Source of the DNA: a virus
DNA length: 36,160 nt
Strand: one strand, 5' to 3'
IMG/VR virus record: IMGVR_UViG_3300030012_000361
Location: 1-36,160 of that record
A program made the translations under genes and the position numbers. Positions 9,009 through 15,755 of this stretch are shown here, piece by piece. Below the pieces are notes generated by a model. The model was given only the letters and a program-made list of their open reading frames with translations. It was not told where the DNA came from and searched no databases. The stretch's first letter is position 1. Every line of letters starts with the position of its first letter.

Positions 9009-9702
9009 TTTAAGTCTTATATTAAGCATGTCTGTTTTGGCTGACGATAACGAAATTTATCTTGACCAAAATGGAAACAGTAGCACAATCAAGATTGAGC
9101 AAATTGGTGGTTCTGGAAATATCATAGGTGGATTAAATTCCTCAGCAGGTAGCTTGACAGCGTTTGACCTTGATGGGTTAAACATGAATCTATCCTTGTT
9201 CCAAATAGGTAGTAGCAATACTTTCTTAGGCGACATACTTGGAGATAATATTACTTTCTTGTATGACGCTGACGGAGACAGTAATTCCATGACTATCCAA
9301 GTAGACCCTAGTAATACTTTTGGTGCTGACTCTGGCAATTACAATATAGATATTACTGGAAACTCTAATGCTGCAACTCTTGATGTAGGTACAACTGCTC
9401 TTGCAGGTACACTAGATTTAGATTGGATAATCCAAGGTTCTGGGAACACACTAGATTTTGATATTAACTATGATGGAGCAACCAATTTCATGGACCTTGA
9501 TGGTGATGATAACACTGTAAACTTTACTGGTTCTGGTGCTGCTAATGGTTTTTTCTATCTGGACCAGACAGGCGATGATCGCACCTTTAACATTCAGCAG
9601 ATAGACACTTTAAATAATGCCTATTTAAAGTTAATCTCAATAGGTGATAATGGTTCGGTTTGTATTATACAGTCTGACGGCTCTACCTCTACTGGGTGCT
9701 GA
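8992..9702 (+). CDS. secreted curlin-like repeat protein
   Basis: 236 aa from ATG 8992, chosen over an upstream ATG at 8971 because it begins an ideal signal peptide (MKKLISLSLILSMSVLA, cut before DDN). The mature protein has irregular curlin-type units with spaced Gln/Gly/Asn: IYLDQNGNSSTIKIEQIGG, LSLFQIGSSNTF, WIIQGSGNTLDF, FYLDQTGDDRTFNIQQ. The middle is more Asp/Asn-rich than CsgA. It ends with a Cys pair (SVCIIQSDGSTSTGC). With CsgF and CsgG directly upstream, it is the obvious export substrate and a candidate phage-coded amyloid or nucleator. It overlaps csgG by 17 bases and the FecR gene by 59. Confidence 0.8.
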   Translation: MKKLISLSLILSMSVLADDNEIYLDQNGNSSTIKIEQIGGSGNIIGGLNSSAGSLTAFDLDGLNMNLSLFQIGSSNTFLGDILGDNITFLYDADGDSNSMTIQVDPSNTFGADSGNYNIDITGNSNAATLDVGTTALAGTLDLDWIIQGSGNTLDFDINYDGATNFMDLDGDDNTVNFTGSGAANGFFYLDQTGDDRTFNIQQIDTLNNAYLKLISIGDNGSVCIIQSDGSTSTGC

Positions 9703-10738
9703 TTTAGATATAGGCGACATATCTGAGCTAAGAGGTTCAGCTCAGATAGTCAGAGATAAGGATTATATTGCAGAGCTAGACTTTGCAATACAATCCAATG
9801 ATAAAGCAATAACTCAAAATGGCCGTATGGCTATAGAGTTTTTAGATGAATCTATTGTCCGTCTGACAGAGGACAGTCATTTAGTTATAGATGAATATAT
9901 CTATGACCCAGACCCAAGCAAAGCAAAGATGTCTCTTAACTTTGCATTAGGGACTACAAGATTTCTGAGTGGGAATGTAGACAGAATGTCTAAGCAAAAT
10001 GTCACACTCAAAACTCCAAGCGCAAACATATTTATTAGAGGTAGTAGTTTCTCGGCTGTAGTAGACGAGTTCGGAAGATCACTTTTAATAAATCTACCTT
10101 ATGGTCCAAACGATTCTATGATTGGAGAAATAGAAGTTCAGACTGCTATGGGAAGTGTCATACTTTCTGAGCCGTTTGAAGCTACTTCTGTAAACACTTT
10201 TGAAAGCATACCTACTTCGCCAGTAATCTTAGACCTTACACTGGACATAATTGACAATATGCTCATAGTAAATCCACCAAGAGAGGAGCTAAGTTTAGAA
10301 GAAGAACAAACTACCCAGACTGCAGACTACTTAGATTTTAATGATTTAGATATTGATTATTTAGATGAAGATTTTTTAGACAATGAAGCAGACTTAGAAT
10401 TTACAGAACTAGATATTAATTATTTAGATGTAAACTTCTTAGAAGATTTATTAGATGTCCTTGACGCTTTGGATGTAGCCGAGGATGAAGACGCTCTTGC
10501 GCTAGAAGGCAATCTATCCATAGTCGGTACAACTTTTGGACAAGATACAGACACGCAAATAACAACATTCCTAACTGGTCAAGTGCTGACCTTGCAAAGA
10601 AATGTTGCAGGTAATGCAAGAGTAGATATAGATGGCGCAGGTTCATATACAGTAATCTTCATTCAAGATGGTGTCTCCAGAACTGTCACAATCAATGGTG
10701 GAAGCTCTACTCAAATAACCATAAGACAAGGTAGCTAA
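9644..10738 (+). CDS. FecR-domain periplasmic protein
   Basis: 364 aa. A signal peptide (residues about 3-19, MVRFVLYSLTALPLLGA) is followed by a FecR domain at about 22-180: 'G.A.I.RD..Y...L...I.S.D.A.T...G...I.F.DES.VRLT.DS.L.ID', then KTPSANIFIRGSSFSAVV. Residues about 225-280 are strongly acidic with a repeated YLD/FLD pattern (YLDFNDLDIDYLDEDFLD). The end is another small beta domain (LSIVGTTFGQ to the C-terminus). Stand-alone FecR proteins commonly sit next to CHASE2 cyclases in bacteria, exactly as here. That suggests a periplasmic ligand or partner for the cyclase sensor. The start could also be Met3. Confidence 0.82.
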   Translation: MIMVRFVLYSLTALPLLGADLDIGDISELRGSAQIVRDKDYIAELDFAIQSNDKAITQNGRMAIEFLDESIVRLTEDSHLVIDEYIYDPDPSKAKMSLNFALGTTRFLSGNVDRMSKQNVTLKTPSANIFIRGSSFSAVVDEFGRSLLINLPYGPNDSMIGEIEVQTAMGSVILSEPFEATSVNTFESIPTSPVILDLTLDIIDNMLIVNPPREELSLEEEQTTQTADYLDFNDLDIDYLDEDFLDNEADLEFTELDINYLDVNFLEDLLDVLDALDVAEDEDALALEGNLSIVGTTFGQDTDTQITTFLTGQVLTLQRNVAGNARVDIDGAGSYTVIFIQDGVSRTVTINGGSSTQITIRQGS

Positions 10739-10757
10739 TATAAATGGTAGTAATATT

Positions 10758-12524
10758 ATGAAGCGAATACTATTTGTACTGCTTATAATATTGGCCATAC
10801 CATTAATATTTAACTGGACTCCACTACAAGTCATGAAGATGAGAGTCTTTGATTCTCTGATTGAGACGCCAAACGAGTCTGGTAATTTTATTATTTTAAA
10901 TATCTCTGAGCAAGACTTAGAAGACTTTGGTGGATGGCCATTACCAAGAGATATATTTGCGCAACTCCATTATGCTTTACTAGAGTATGGCGCTACTGGT
11001 GTGGCCTACGGAATCAGCTTTCCACAAAAGGATAGGATGGGTGGAGACCAAGTCTTTGCTCAAGCCTTAAATGAAACTGGTTCAGTCATAGCTATGTTTC
11101 CAGATAACAGTGGCCAGTATCCTAAGACAACTTCTACTATTATTAAAGGAGAAGATATTGGTGGTATGATGTTAGAAGGAGTGAAGCAAAACTATCTGGA
11201 ACTCCGAGAGTCCAGTCTGCAGGGTTTAGCTTTCGCTCCTACAGAAGCAGACCTTATAGTAAGACGAGTACCACTATTGGCTAGAAGTCCAGACGGATGG
11301 ATACCAAGTTTCGCCACGCAGATATACAAGCTCGTGACAGGTAGCAAAAACTATATTATTACAACAAACCAAAACGGAATCCAAGAGATAGTTATACAAG
11401 GACTTAATCCAGTCAAGACAGATAGCCTTGGAAGGAAATGGATTTCATGGGTAGACACTCCAGAGATAACATTGAAAGAATTAGATAAGGTAAAAGATCG
11501 CTTTGTCATTGTCGGAGTGGACGCTGCAGGAATACAAATACAGATACCAACGCCAGTAGGATTAAAAGAGCCACATAAGGTTCAAGCAGCTCTAGCAGAA
11601 TCAATCTTAATTGAAGACTCTCCATACATACCAGACTATTCTTTTGGCCTAGAAATACTTATTTTCTTATTATCTGGCGCTCTTATTTGCGTTCTAACGA
11701 GTTCTTTTGGTGTGGTTGGTACGCTAACATCCCTTAGTTTTACCTTCGCTCTAACGGCTTCTGGTGGCTTCTGGCTAATCAGAAGTGGTCTACTTATAGA
11801 TGTTAGTTATACTCTAATATCACAATTTGTTATAGCTAGTACTGGCTTCTTTTTGAAGTTCCGTCAGCAATACAAATTACGCCAACAAATAAAGAAACAG
11901 TTTGAGAAATACTTAGATAAAAGACAGGTGGCAAGGCTACAGAAAAATCCCTCTCTGCTAAAACTTGGTGGTGAAAAACAGTATGCGTCCTTCCTCTTCA
12001 CTGACCTTCGTGGCTTTACTTCTCTATCAGAAAGAGTAGGCCCAGAAAAGACTTGTTATATTATGAACAAAGCACTGACAGCTCAAGTATCTGCAGTCCA
12101 AGAGCAAGACGGATTAGTAGACAAGTTTATTGGAGACGCTATGTTCGCACAATTCGGTCCACCTCTGGGCCTAGAGAATCATGAAGAAGCTGCTCTTAAT
12201 GCTGCTATGCAGATACAAAAGAATATCAAAGCACTGAATCAAGAGCTTGAAGCAGAAGGTATAGACCCAGTACAGATCGGTATAGGTATAGAAACAGGTT
12301 ATGCTGTAGTAGGCAATATGGGTTCTGAAAGTAGGTTTGAGTATTCTGCTATTGGCGACCCAGTAAACTGCGCAGCTAGATATGAGTCAGCTACCAAAGG
12401 CCTTGGTGTTGATTTAGTTATTGGACAAACAACACAAGACGGCATATCATTTAATCTATTACCACTTGGAAAGATAGAAGCCAAGGGCAAGAAAGATAAA
12501 TTACAGGTGTATACATGGGAATGA
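10758..12524 (+). CDS. CHASE2-sensor class III adenylate cyclase
   Basis: 588 aa. Residues about 4-21 are a first membrane helix. About 25-290 is a periplasmic CHASE2 domain (FIILNISEQDLEDFGGWPLP, then GATGVAYGISF). Three helices at about 295-380 lead into a short coiled linker and a class III cyclase domain (about 405-588). All catalytic positions are intact: Asp416 (FTDLRGFTS) and Asp460 for metal, Lys456 and Asp534 for adenine selection (DKFIGDAM, IGDPVN), Asn537 and Arg541 for transition-state binding (VNCAAR). ATP to cAMP is therefore predicted. A membrane signalling enzyme of this type is very unusual in a phage. It follows the FecR gene by 19 bases and overlaps the spanin gene. Confidence 0.92.
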   Translation: MKRILFVLLIILAIPLIFNWTPLQVMKMRVFDSLIETPNESGNFIILNISEQDLEDFGGWPLPRDIFAQLHYALLEYGATGVAYGISFPQKDRMGGDQVFAQALNETGSVIAMFPDNSGQYPKTTSTIIKGEDIGGMMLEGVKQNYLELRESSLQGLAFAPTEADLIVRRVPLLARSPDGWIPSFATQIYKLVTGSKNYIITTNQNGIQEIVIQGLNPVKTDSLGRKWISWVDTPEITLKELDKVKDRFVIVGVDAAGIQIQIPTPVGLKEPHKVQAALAESILIEDSPYIPDYSFGLEILIFLLSGALICVLTSSFGVVGTLTSLSFTFALTASGGFWLIRSGLLIDVSYTLISQFVIASTGFFLKFRQQYKLRQQIKKQFEKYLDKRQVARLQKNPSLLKLGGEKQYASFLFTDLRGFTSLSERVGPEKTCYIMNKALTAQVSAVQEQDGLVDKFIGDAMFAQFGPPLGLENHEEAALNAAMQIQKNIKALNQELEAEGIDPVQIGIGIETGYAVVGNMGSESRFEYSAIGDPVNCAARYESATKGLGVDLVIGQTTQDGISFNLLPLGKIEAKGKKDKLQVYTWE

Positions 12525-12922
12525 AAATCGCAGGTGTGTTGGGTTTGCTTCTCGTAATATCCGTAGCAGGTTCAGCATGGTACATTGACAGACTACAAGA
12601 TGAGATTTCTGTATTAAAAGGTAATGCCATAGCATTAGAAAATTCTATCGCACAACAAAACGAACAAATCAAAGAACACAAAGCCAAGGCCGAAGCGCTG
12701 CAAAATCAAAACAATAAACTTGCTTCTCAGAATCAAGAGTCTATGAGGGAAGTAAATCAGCTTAGAAATACTTTTGCTTCTCATGATTTAGACAATCTGG
12801 CATTAGCTAAACCTGCTCTCATAGAATCAAAGGTAAATAAAGCAGTCAAAAGATTAATGCAAGAGTTTAGAGATATAACAGACCCAGACCAATTCAATGA
12901 AGAAGATAATACTGACGGCTAG
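12515..12922 (+). CDS. i-spanin-like inner-membrane protein (Rz-like)
   Basis: 135 aa. One N-terminal helix (residues about 4-22, KIAGVLGLLLVISVAGSAWY) is followed by a long coiled coil (about 25-85, repeated Gln/Asn/Lys heptads). That is the plan of i-spanins, which span the periplasm and fuse the membranes with an o-spanin at the end of lysis. AGGTG lies six bases before ATG 12515, although ATG 12521 would give an ATGA overlap with the cyclase stop. Its 3' end overlaps the o-spanin gene by 26 bases in another frame, the classic Rz/Rz1 arrangement. Confidence 0.8.
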   Translation: MGMKIAGVLGLLLVISVAGSAWYIDRLQDEISVLKGNAIALENSIAQQNEQIKEHKAKAEALQNQNNKLASQNQESMREVNQLRNTFASHDLDNLALAKPALIESKVNKAVKRLMQEFRDITDPDQFNEEDNTDG

Positions 12923-13280
12923 TTTCGCAGCTCTAATGACTAGCTGTTCTATGATACCTAGTCAAACAAAGCCAGTGGAAGTAGTGACTATTGCTGAGCG
13001 TATGCCAATGTATCATCCCCCTCTCCCCCTTGAGGTACAACTGGTAGATGTTGATTGGACAGTTCTGACTCCAGAACTTATGGAAGAATATCTACAAAGG
13101 ATAGAAGCAGGTGAAGCACCACGCTCAGCATACTATGCGCTGACTACAAAAGAATATGAGAATCTAAGTATGAACATGGCCGAACTTAAAAGATATTTGA
13201 AAGACACGCTGCATATCATTGAATTTTATAGAGAATATGAAGATGACGAAGACGAAGAAAACAAGCAGACAAAAGATTAA
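12897..13280 (+). CDS. o-spanin-like outer-membrane lipoprotein (Rz1-like)
   Basis: 127 aa. A short signal sequence ends in a near-consensus lipobox (LMTSC, Cys17). A Pro-rich stretch follows (PMYHPPLPLEV), as in many o-spanins, then a helical region (VLTPELMEEYLQRIEAG; NMAELKRYLKDTLHIIEFY) and a highly acidic tail (EYEDDEDEEN). The overlap with the upstream coiled-coil gene and the lipobox make a spanin partner the best reading. It is longer than lambda Rz1 but matches the size of the related lipoprotein in other marine phages. Confidence 0.8.
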   Translation: MKKIILTASFAALMTSCSMIPSQTKPVEVVTIAERMPMYHPPLPLEVQLVDVDWTVLTPELMEEYLQRIEAGEAPRSAYYALTTKEYENLSMNMAELKRYLKDTLHIIEFYREYEDDEDEENKQTKD

Positions 13281-13322
13281 AGTGTTATGCTTAGGTCTTC
13301 AACTAATATAGGAGAGTGAATT

Positions 13323-13499
13323 ATGTTGGAGTTTTTTCAATGGATAAGAATACTCATAGAGATTCTACCTTGGTTAGTTATGGGTGCTAGTGCAATAGCT
13401 GCAATAACACCTACGCCAGTAGATGACGGATGGGTTAAGAAAGCCTACTCTGTTCTTGACGCCATAGCGCTGAACATTGGTAAGGCCAAAGATAAGTAG
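13323..13499 (+). CDS. small holin-like membrane protein
   Basis: 58 aa, with a perfect AGGAGA ribosome site eight bases before ATG 13323. A hydrophobic stretch covers residues about 5-30 (FQWIRILIEILPWLVMGASA), then TPTPVDDGWVKKAYSVLDAI and a basic end (NIGKAKDK). The 'TPTP-DD-W' turn followed by an amphipathic helix is recognisable from small phage proteins found beside lysis genes. The lysis region has spanins and an endolysin, so this is one of two or three holin candidates (with 6813-7202 and the 7206-7776 pair). Confidence 0.75.
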   Translation: MLEFFQWIRILIEILPWLVMGASAIAAITPTPVDDGWVKKAYSVLDAIALNIGKAKDK

Positions 13500-13507
13500 T
13501 AGAAACT

Positions 13508-13882
13508 ATGGAAGTAGTGCCATTTGTATATAACGCTATTCTGGAAAGAGTAGTAGACGGAGACACTATTGATGTCACCTTGGACCTTGGATTCTCAGTA
13601 AAGCTACACAAGCAACGCTGCAGACTTATGGGTATAGACACACCAGAGTCTAGGACAAGGGACTTAAAAGAAAAAGCATTAGGCAAAGCAGCAGCAGCCA
13701 GACTTGCTGAACTTTGCGCAGAAAAACTAGTCATCAAATCAGCAGGAATAGATAAGTATGGAAGAATCTTGGCCACGCCATATACAGAAAATGGTGAAGA
13801 TATTTGTGAGCTGCTTATCAAAGAGGGCCATGCAGTTCCCTATTTCGGTGGGAAGAAGACTAAAGTCTGGGGAGATTATTAA
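13508..13882 (+). CDS. thermonuclease-family (SNase-like) nuclease
   Basis: 124 aa, a single SNase domain without signal peptide, so probably cytoplasmic. Catalytic positions of staphylococcal nuclease are present in order: Asp19 (VDGDTI), Arg39, Asp44, Thr45 and Glu47 in RLMGIDTPE (same spacing as the staphylococcal motif), and Arg86 in DKYGR. It hydrolyses DNA or RNA with calcium in characterised members. It sits between the holin-like gene and the endolysin gene, eight bases after the former. Host DNA degradation or nucleotide recycling is a plausible job. Confidence 0.88.
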   Translation: MEVVPFVYNAILERVVDGDTIDVTLDLGFSVKLHKQRCRLMGIDTPESRTRDLKEKALGKAAAARLAELCAEKLVIKSAGIDKYGRILATPYTENGEDICELLIKEGHAVPYFGGKKTKVWGDY

Positions 13883-13883
13883 A

Positions 13884-14336
13884 ATGAACAACAACAAAAT
13901 ATCAGCAGAAGGCATTGGACTTATAAAGAAGTTTGAGGGCCTAGAGCTAGAAGCGTATCAATGTAGCGCAGGTGTATGGACCATAGGCTATGGCCATACC
14001 AAAGGAGTACAAGAAGGCGATGTTATTAGTGAAGACCATGCCAATCATTTATTAGAGGTAGAGCTAGAAGAGTATGAAGGCTATGTAAACCAATATGTCA
14101 AAGTGCCACTCAAGCAGTGCCACCATGATTCTTTGACTGCTTTCGTTTACAATCTTGGGCCAAATAATTTCATGAGTTCTACACTCCTTCGTGTCTTAAA
14201 CGAAGGTCAATATGACGAAGTTCCTGCGCAGATTAAAAGATGGAACAAAGCAGGTGGCCAAGTCCTTGAAGGATTGGTTAGACGAAGAGAAGCAGAAGCA
14301 TTATTATTTGAGGGTAAAGACTGGACACATATCTAA
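13884..14336 (+). CDS. GH24 endolysin (T4/P21-type muramidase)
   Basis: 150 aa from ATG 13884, one base after the nuclease stop. The frame extends further upstream, but that part only shadows the nuclease gene. The glycoside hydrolase 24 triad shows the exact E-8-[DC]-5-T spacing: Glu18 (FEGLE), Cys27, Thr33 (WTIGYGHT). The Cys instead of Asp is as in P21/P1-type endolysins. Other family blocks are DSLTAFVYNLGPNNF and LVRRREAEALLF near the end. There is no N-terminal signal-anchor, so a holin is needed for release. It cuts the MurNAc-GlcNAc bond of peptidoglycan. Confidence 0.93.
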   Translation: MNNNKISAEGIGLIKKFEGLELEAYQCSAGVWTIGYGHTKGVQEGDVISEDHANHLLEVELEEYEGYVNQYVKVPLKQCHHDSLTAFVYNLGPNNFMSSTLLRVLNEGQYDEVPAQIKRWNKAGGQVLEGLVRRREAEALLFEGKDWTHI

Positions 14337-14603
14337 ATGGCACTAAGTAAAACTCAGACGAGGAGACTAGGTGGAATACTATCCATAATGTTTGGTGATA
14401 GTATGCCTAGTGAAGTATTAACAGAACTTATAAAGGAAGGCTATGTAGAGATCGTTGAGGACAAAGCCTTGCTCTCGCAGAAGGGTATGGACGAGAAGCG
14501 AAGGCTCTGTACTCTTGCAGGTCTTAATATTGCTTACTCTTCTGAACGCAAGTCTGGAGAAGCACCAATAAATGAAGCCAACTCAACAGAACAGGACAGG
14601 TAA
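14337..14603 (+). CDS. hypothetical small protein
   Basis: 88 aa, ATG directly after the endolysin stop. The basic N-terminus (KTQTRRLGGILSIMFGDSM) and the pattern 'LTELIKEGYVEIVEDKALLSQKGMDEKR' resemble a winged-helix fold with a short wing, as in small phage DNA-binding proteins, but there is no firm family match. It overlaps the methyltransferase gene by 32 bases. Confidence 0.65.
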   Translation: MALSKTQTRRLGGILSIMFGDSMPSEVLTELIKEGYVEIVEDKALLSQKGMDEKRRLCTLAGLNIAYSSERKSGEAPINEANSTEQDR

Positions 14604-15105
14604 AGCTACAAAGCAAGATGTAGTTATGACACCATTTCCGACTGCTAAGTATATAGTAGATTACTTCAAGCCAACAGGAAAAATGTTAGAGCCATGTAAA
14701 GGCCATGGTGCATTTCTGAGGGCCATGCAAGAATATAATTTTGCAACAAAGGGAATGTCTGTAGAAGATGATGATGTAGATTGGTGTGAAATATCTGAGG
14801 GTAGAGACTTCTTTGAGTATGATAAAAAAGTAGATTGGATAATTACCAATCCACCATACAGTATTTTTGACGCCTTCTTAGAAAAGTCTTTTGAGGTAGC
14901 AGACAATGTTGTTTTCTTTATTCCGTTTTCTAAGTTTCTAAAATCAAAGAGTAATGACCAGAGCGTAAAACACTATGGCGACATTAAAGAGATTATAGTT
15001 CTAGGGACAGGAAGCACACACGGCTTTCCAGTAGGCTTTATGGTAGGCGCTATACACTATCAACGAGACTACAAAGGTGATATTAAATTCAGCCGTAATT
15101 ACTAA
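14572..15105 (+). CDS. DNA adenine methyltransferase-like protein
   Basis: 177 aa. The SAM-binding block MLEPCKGHGAFLRAM (motif I, residues about 39-53) is followed by the catalytic NPPYSIFDAF (motif IV, about 94-103). This is the order of N6-adenine methyltransferases of the alpha/gamma type. An upstream GTGKATKQDVVMTPFPTAKY holds a motif-X-like segment. There is no recognisable target-recognition domain, and the protein is short, so specificity is unknown. It could protect phage DNA from host restriction. Ribosome site GGAGAAG lies 11 bases before the ATG. It is the last plus-strand gene before a convergent minus-strand block. Confidence 0.8.
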   Translation: MKPTQQNRTGKATKQDVVMTPFPTAKYIVDYFKPTGKMLEPCKGHGAFLRAMQEYNFATKGMSVEDDDVDWCEISEGRDFFEYDKKVDWIITNPPYSIFDAFLEKSFEVADNVVFFIPFSKFLKSKSNDQSVKHYGDIKEIIVLGTGSTHGFPVGFMVGAIHYQRDYKGDIKFSRNY

Positions 15106-15138
15106 TATATCTACAAAAGCTGCAGATTCGGCTTCGTG

Positions 15139-15179
15139 AGACCTCGCCTAACGCATTTTGTTGAGGTAGGCAAGGGTCT
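15139..15179. terminator. candidate bidirectional terminator hairpin between convergent genes
   Basis: In the 88-base gap between the convergent genes ending at 15105 and 15194. Nested arms AGACC/GGTCT (15139-15143 with 15175-15179) and GCCTA/TAGGC (15146-15150 with 15167-15171) enclose a 16-base loop. A second, exclusive pairing CCTC/GAGG plus AAC/GTT is possible in the same bases. There is no strong T-run, so it may act as a weak terminator or a structured 3' end for both transcripts. Confidence 0.45.
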
Positions 15180-15190
15180 AGGTATACCTA
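15179..15190. promoter_or_regulatory. perfect 12-bp palindrome
   Basis: TAGGTATACCTA is an exact inverted repeat at the foot of the convergent hairpin and just beyond the 3' end of the gene at 15194. It differs from the operator found at the promoters, so it is either a separate protein site or part of the terminator structure. Confidence 0.4.
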
Positions 15191-15193
15191 AAA

Positions 15194-15412
15194 TTACCTT
15201 AAATTAATTACTTCTGCGTATCTGGATTGGTGTTTAGGCATGTGATACCCATACTGTTTTCGGAATATAGACTGTCCTTCTTCCTCAGTGTAGTACTTTC
15301 TGTTCTCACACTTCGCTTCGTAGTCAGCCATATCTTTCCAAATCCAGTAATTCATTTCGTATGATTTTCTCACATCATATTTGAATTGTTTATATGGTGC
15401 TATCTCCCTCAT
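15194..15412 (-). CDS. hypothetical small protein
   Basis: 72 aa, with a strong AGGAGA ribosome site upstream of its ATG on the minus strand. It is highly charged and aromatic (YEMNYWIWKDMADYEAKCEN, then YYTEEEGQSIFRKQYGYHM) with no membrane segment. Last gene of the minus-strand early block. Its ATG overlaps the TGA of a possible 33-codon ORF upstream (ATGA), which hints at coupled translation. The family is not recognised. Confidence 0.7.
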   Translation of the reverse strand: MREIAPYKQFKYDVRKSYEMNYWIWKDMADYEAKCENRKYYTEEEGQSIFRKQYGYHMPKHQSRYAEVINLR

Positions 15413-15510
15413 TTTCTTCTCCTCTTTTTCATGTCATCTACAGCTAGTGTAGATTCCCATGCGAACAGACCTGCTAAGACTGTTATAAAAACAGTAGCAA
15501 AGCAATTAAT
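15409..15510 (-). CDS. possible 33-aa membrane peptide, non-canonical start
   Basis: A short open frame lies between the repressor gene and the gene at 15194-15412. It reads CFATVFITVLAGLFAW (one helix), then an acidic turn and a basic end (DDMKKRRRK): classic small inner-membrane peptide features. It has no ATG/GTG/TTG. The only plausible start is ATT at 15510, seven bases after GGAG. Its TGA overlaps the next ATG. Kept at low confidence because ATT starts are rare. Confidence 0.35.
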   Translation of the reverse strand: MNCFATVFITVLAGLFAWESTLAVDDMKKRRRK

Positions 15511-15718
15511 CTACAAGCTCCTCTCTCTGCTCAAGATTATGAAAATAGTTTTGGAGCAGCATTTGAATCCTTGGATTGATGTTAGAGTATCCATTCTCAA
15601 ACCTTGCAATCATTGAGCGATTGGGTTTTCCTTTAACTTCGTAGCCTAAGTACTTGGCCACATCCGTTTGTGATACTCCGTGTTTCTCTCTAAGTCTCTG
15701 TAGTTTAGTTCCGTCCAT
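15506..15718 (-). CDS. XRE-family helix-turn-helix repressor
   Basis: 70 aa, a single Cro/CI-type HTH domain: LQRLREKHGVSQTDVAKYLG (helices 1-2), then RSMIARFENGYSN (recognition helix) and PRIQMLLQNYF. There is no peptidase or dimerisation domain, so it is Cro/C-repressor size. The promoter directly upstream has a perfect TATAAT six bases before the ATG and no ribosome site, so the mRNA is probably leaderless. An 18-bp inverted repeat over the -35 recurs at three other promoters, making this protein the likely regulator of all of them, including itself. Confidence 0.88.
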   Translation of the reverse strand: MDGTKLQRLREKHGVSQTDVAKYLGYEVKGKPNRSMIARFENGYSNINPRIQMLLQNYFHNLEQREELVD

Positions 15719-15724
15719 GCTTAA

Positions 15725-15755
15725 ATTATAAGTCCTATAGTTTTTATTGCAACTT
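15725..15755 (-). promoter_or_regulatory. promoter and operator A (repressor gene)
   Basis: On the minus strand: -35 TTGCAA (15752-15747), 16-bp spacer, -10 TATAAT (15730-15725), ATG six bases further. The operator, read on the plus strand at 15738-15755, is TAGTT-N8-AACTT, one mismatch from the perfect arms of copies B, C and D. Transcription should start at or next to the ATG. The element sits just after the stop codon of the 51-aa gene. Confidence 0.72.

Noticed and set aside
13758-13883. N-terminal extension of the endolysin into the nuclease gene
   Set aside because: The extra residues only mirror the nuclease reading frame; ATG 13884 gives the normal GH24 length and triad position.
15386-15616. 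Plus-strand 76-aa ORF across the repressor region
   Set aside because: It runs opposite three minus-strand genes with better ribosome sites and a recognisable HTH; no promoter or ribosome site supports it.
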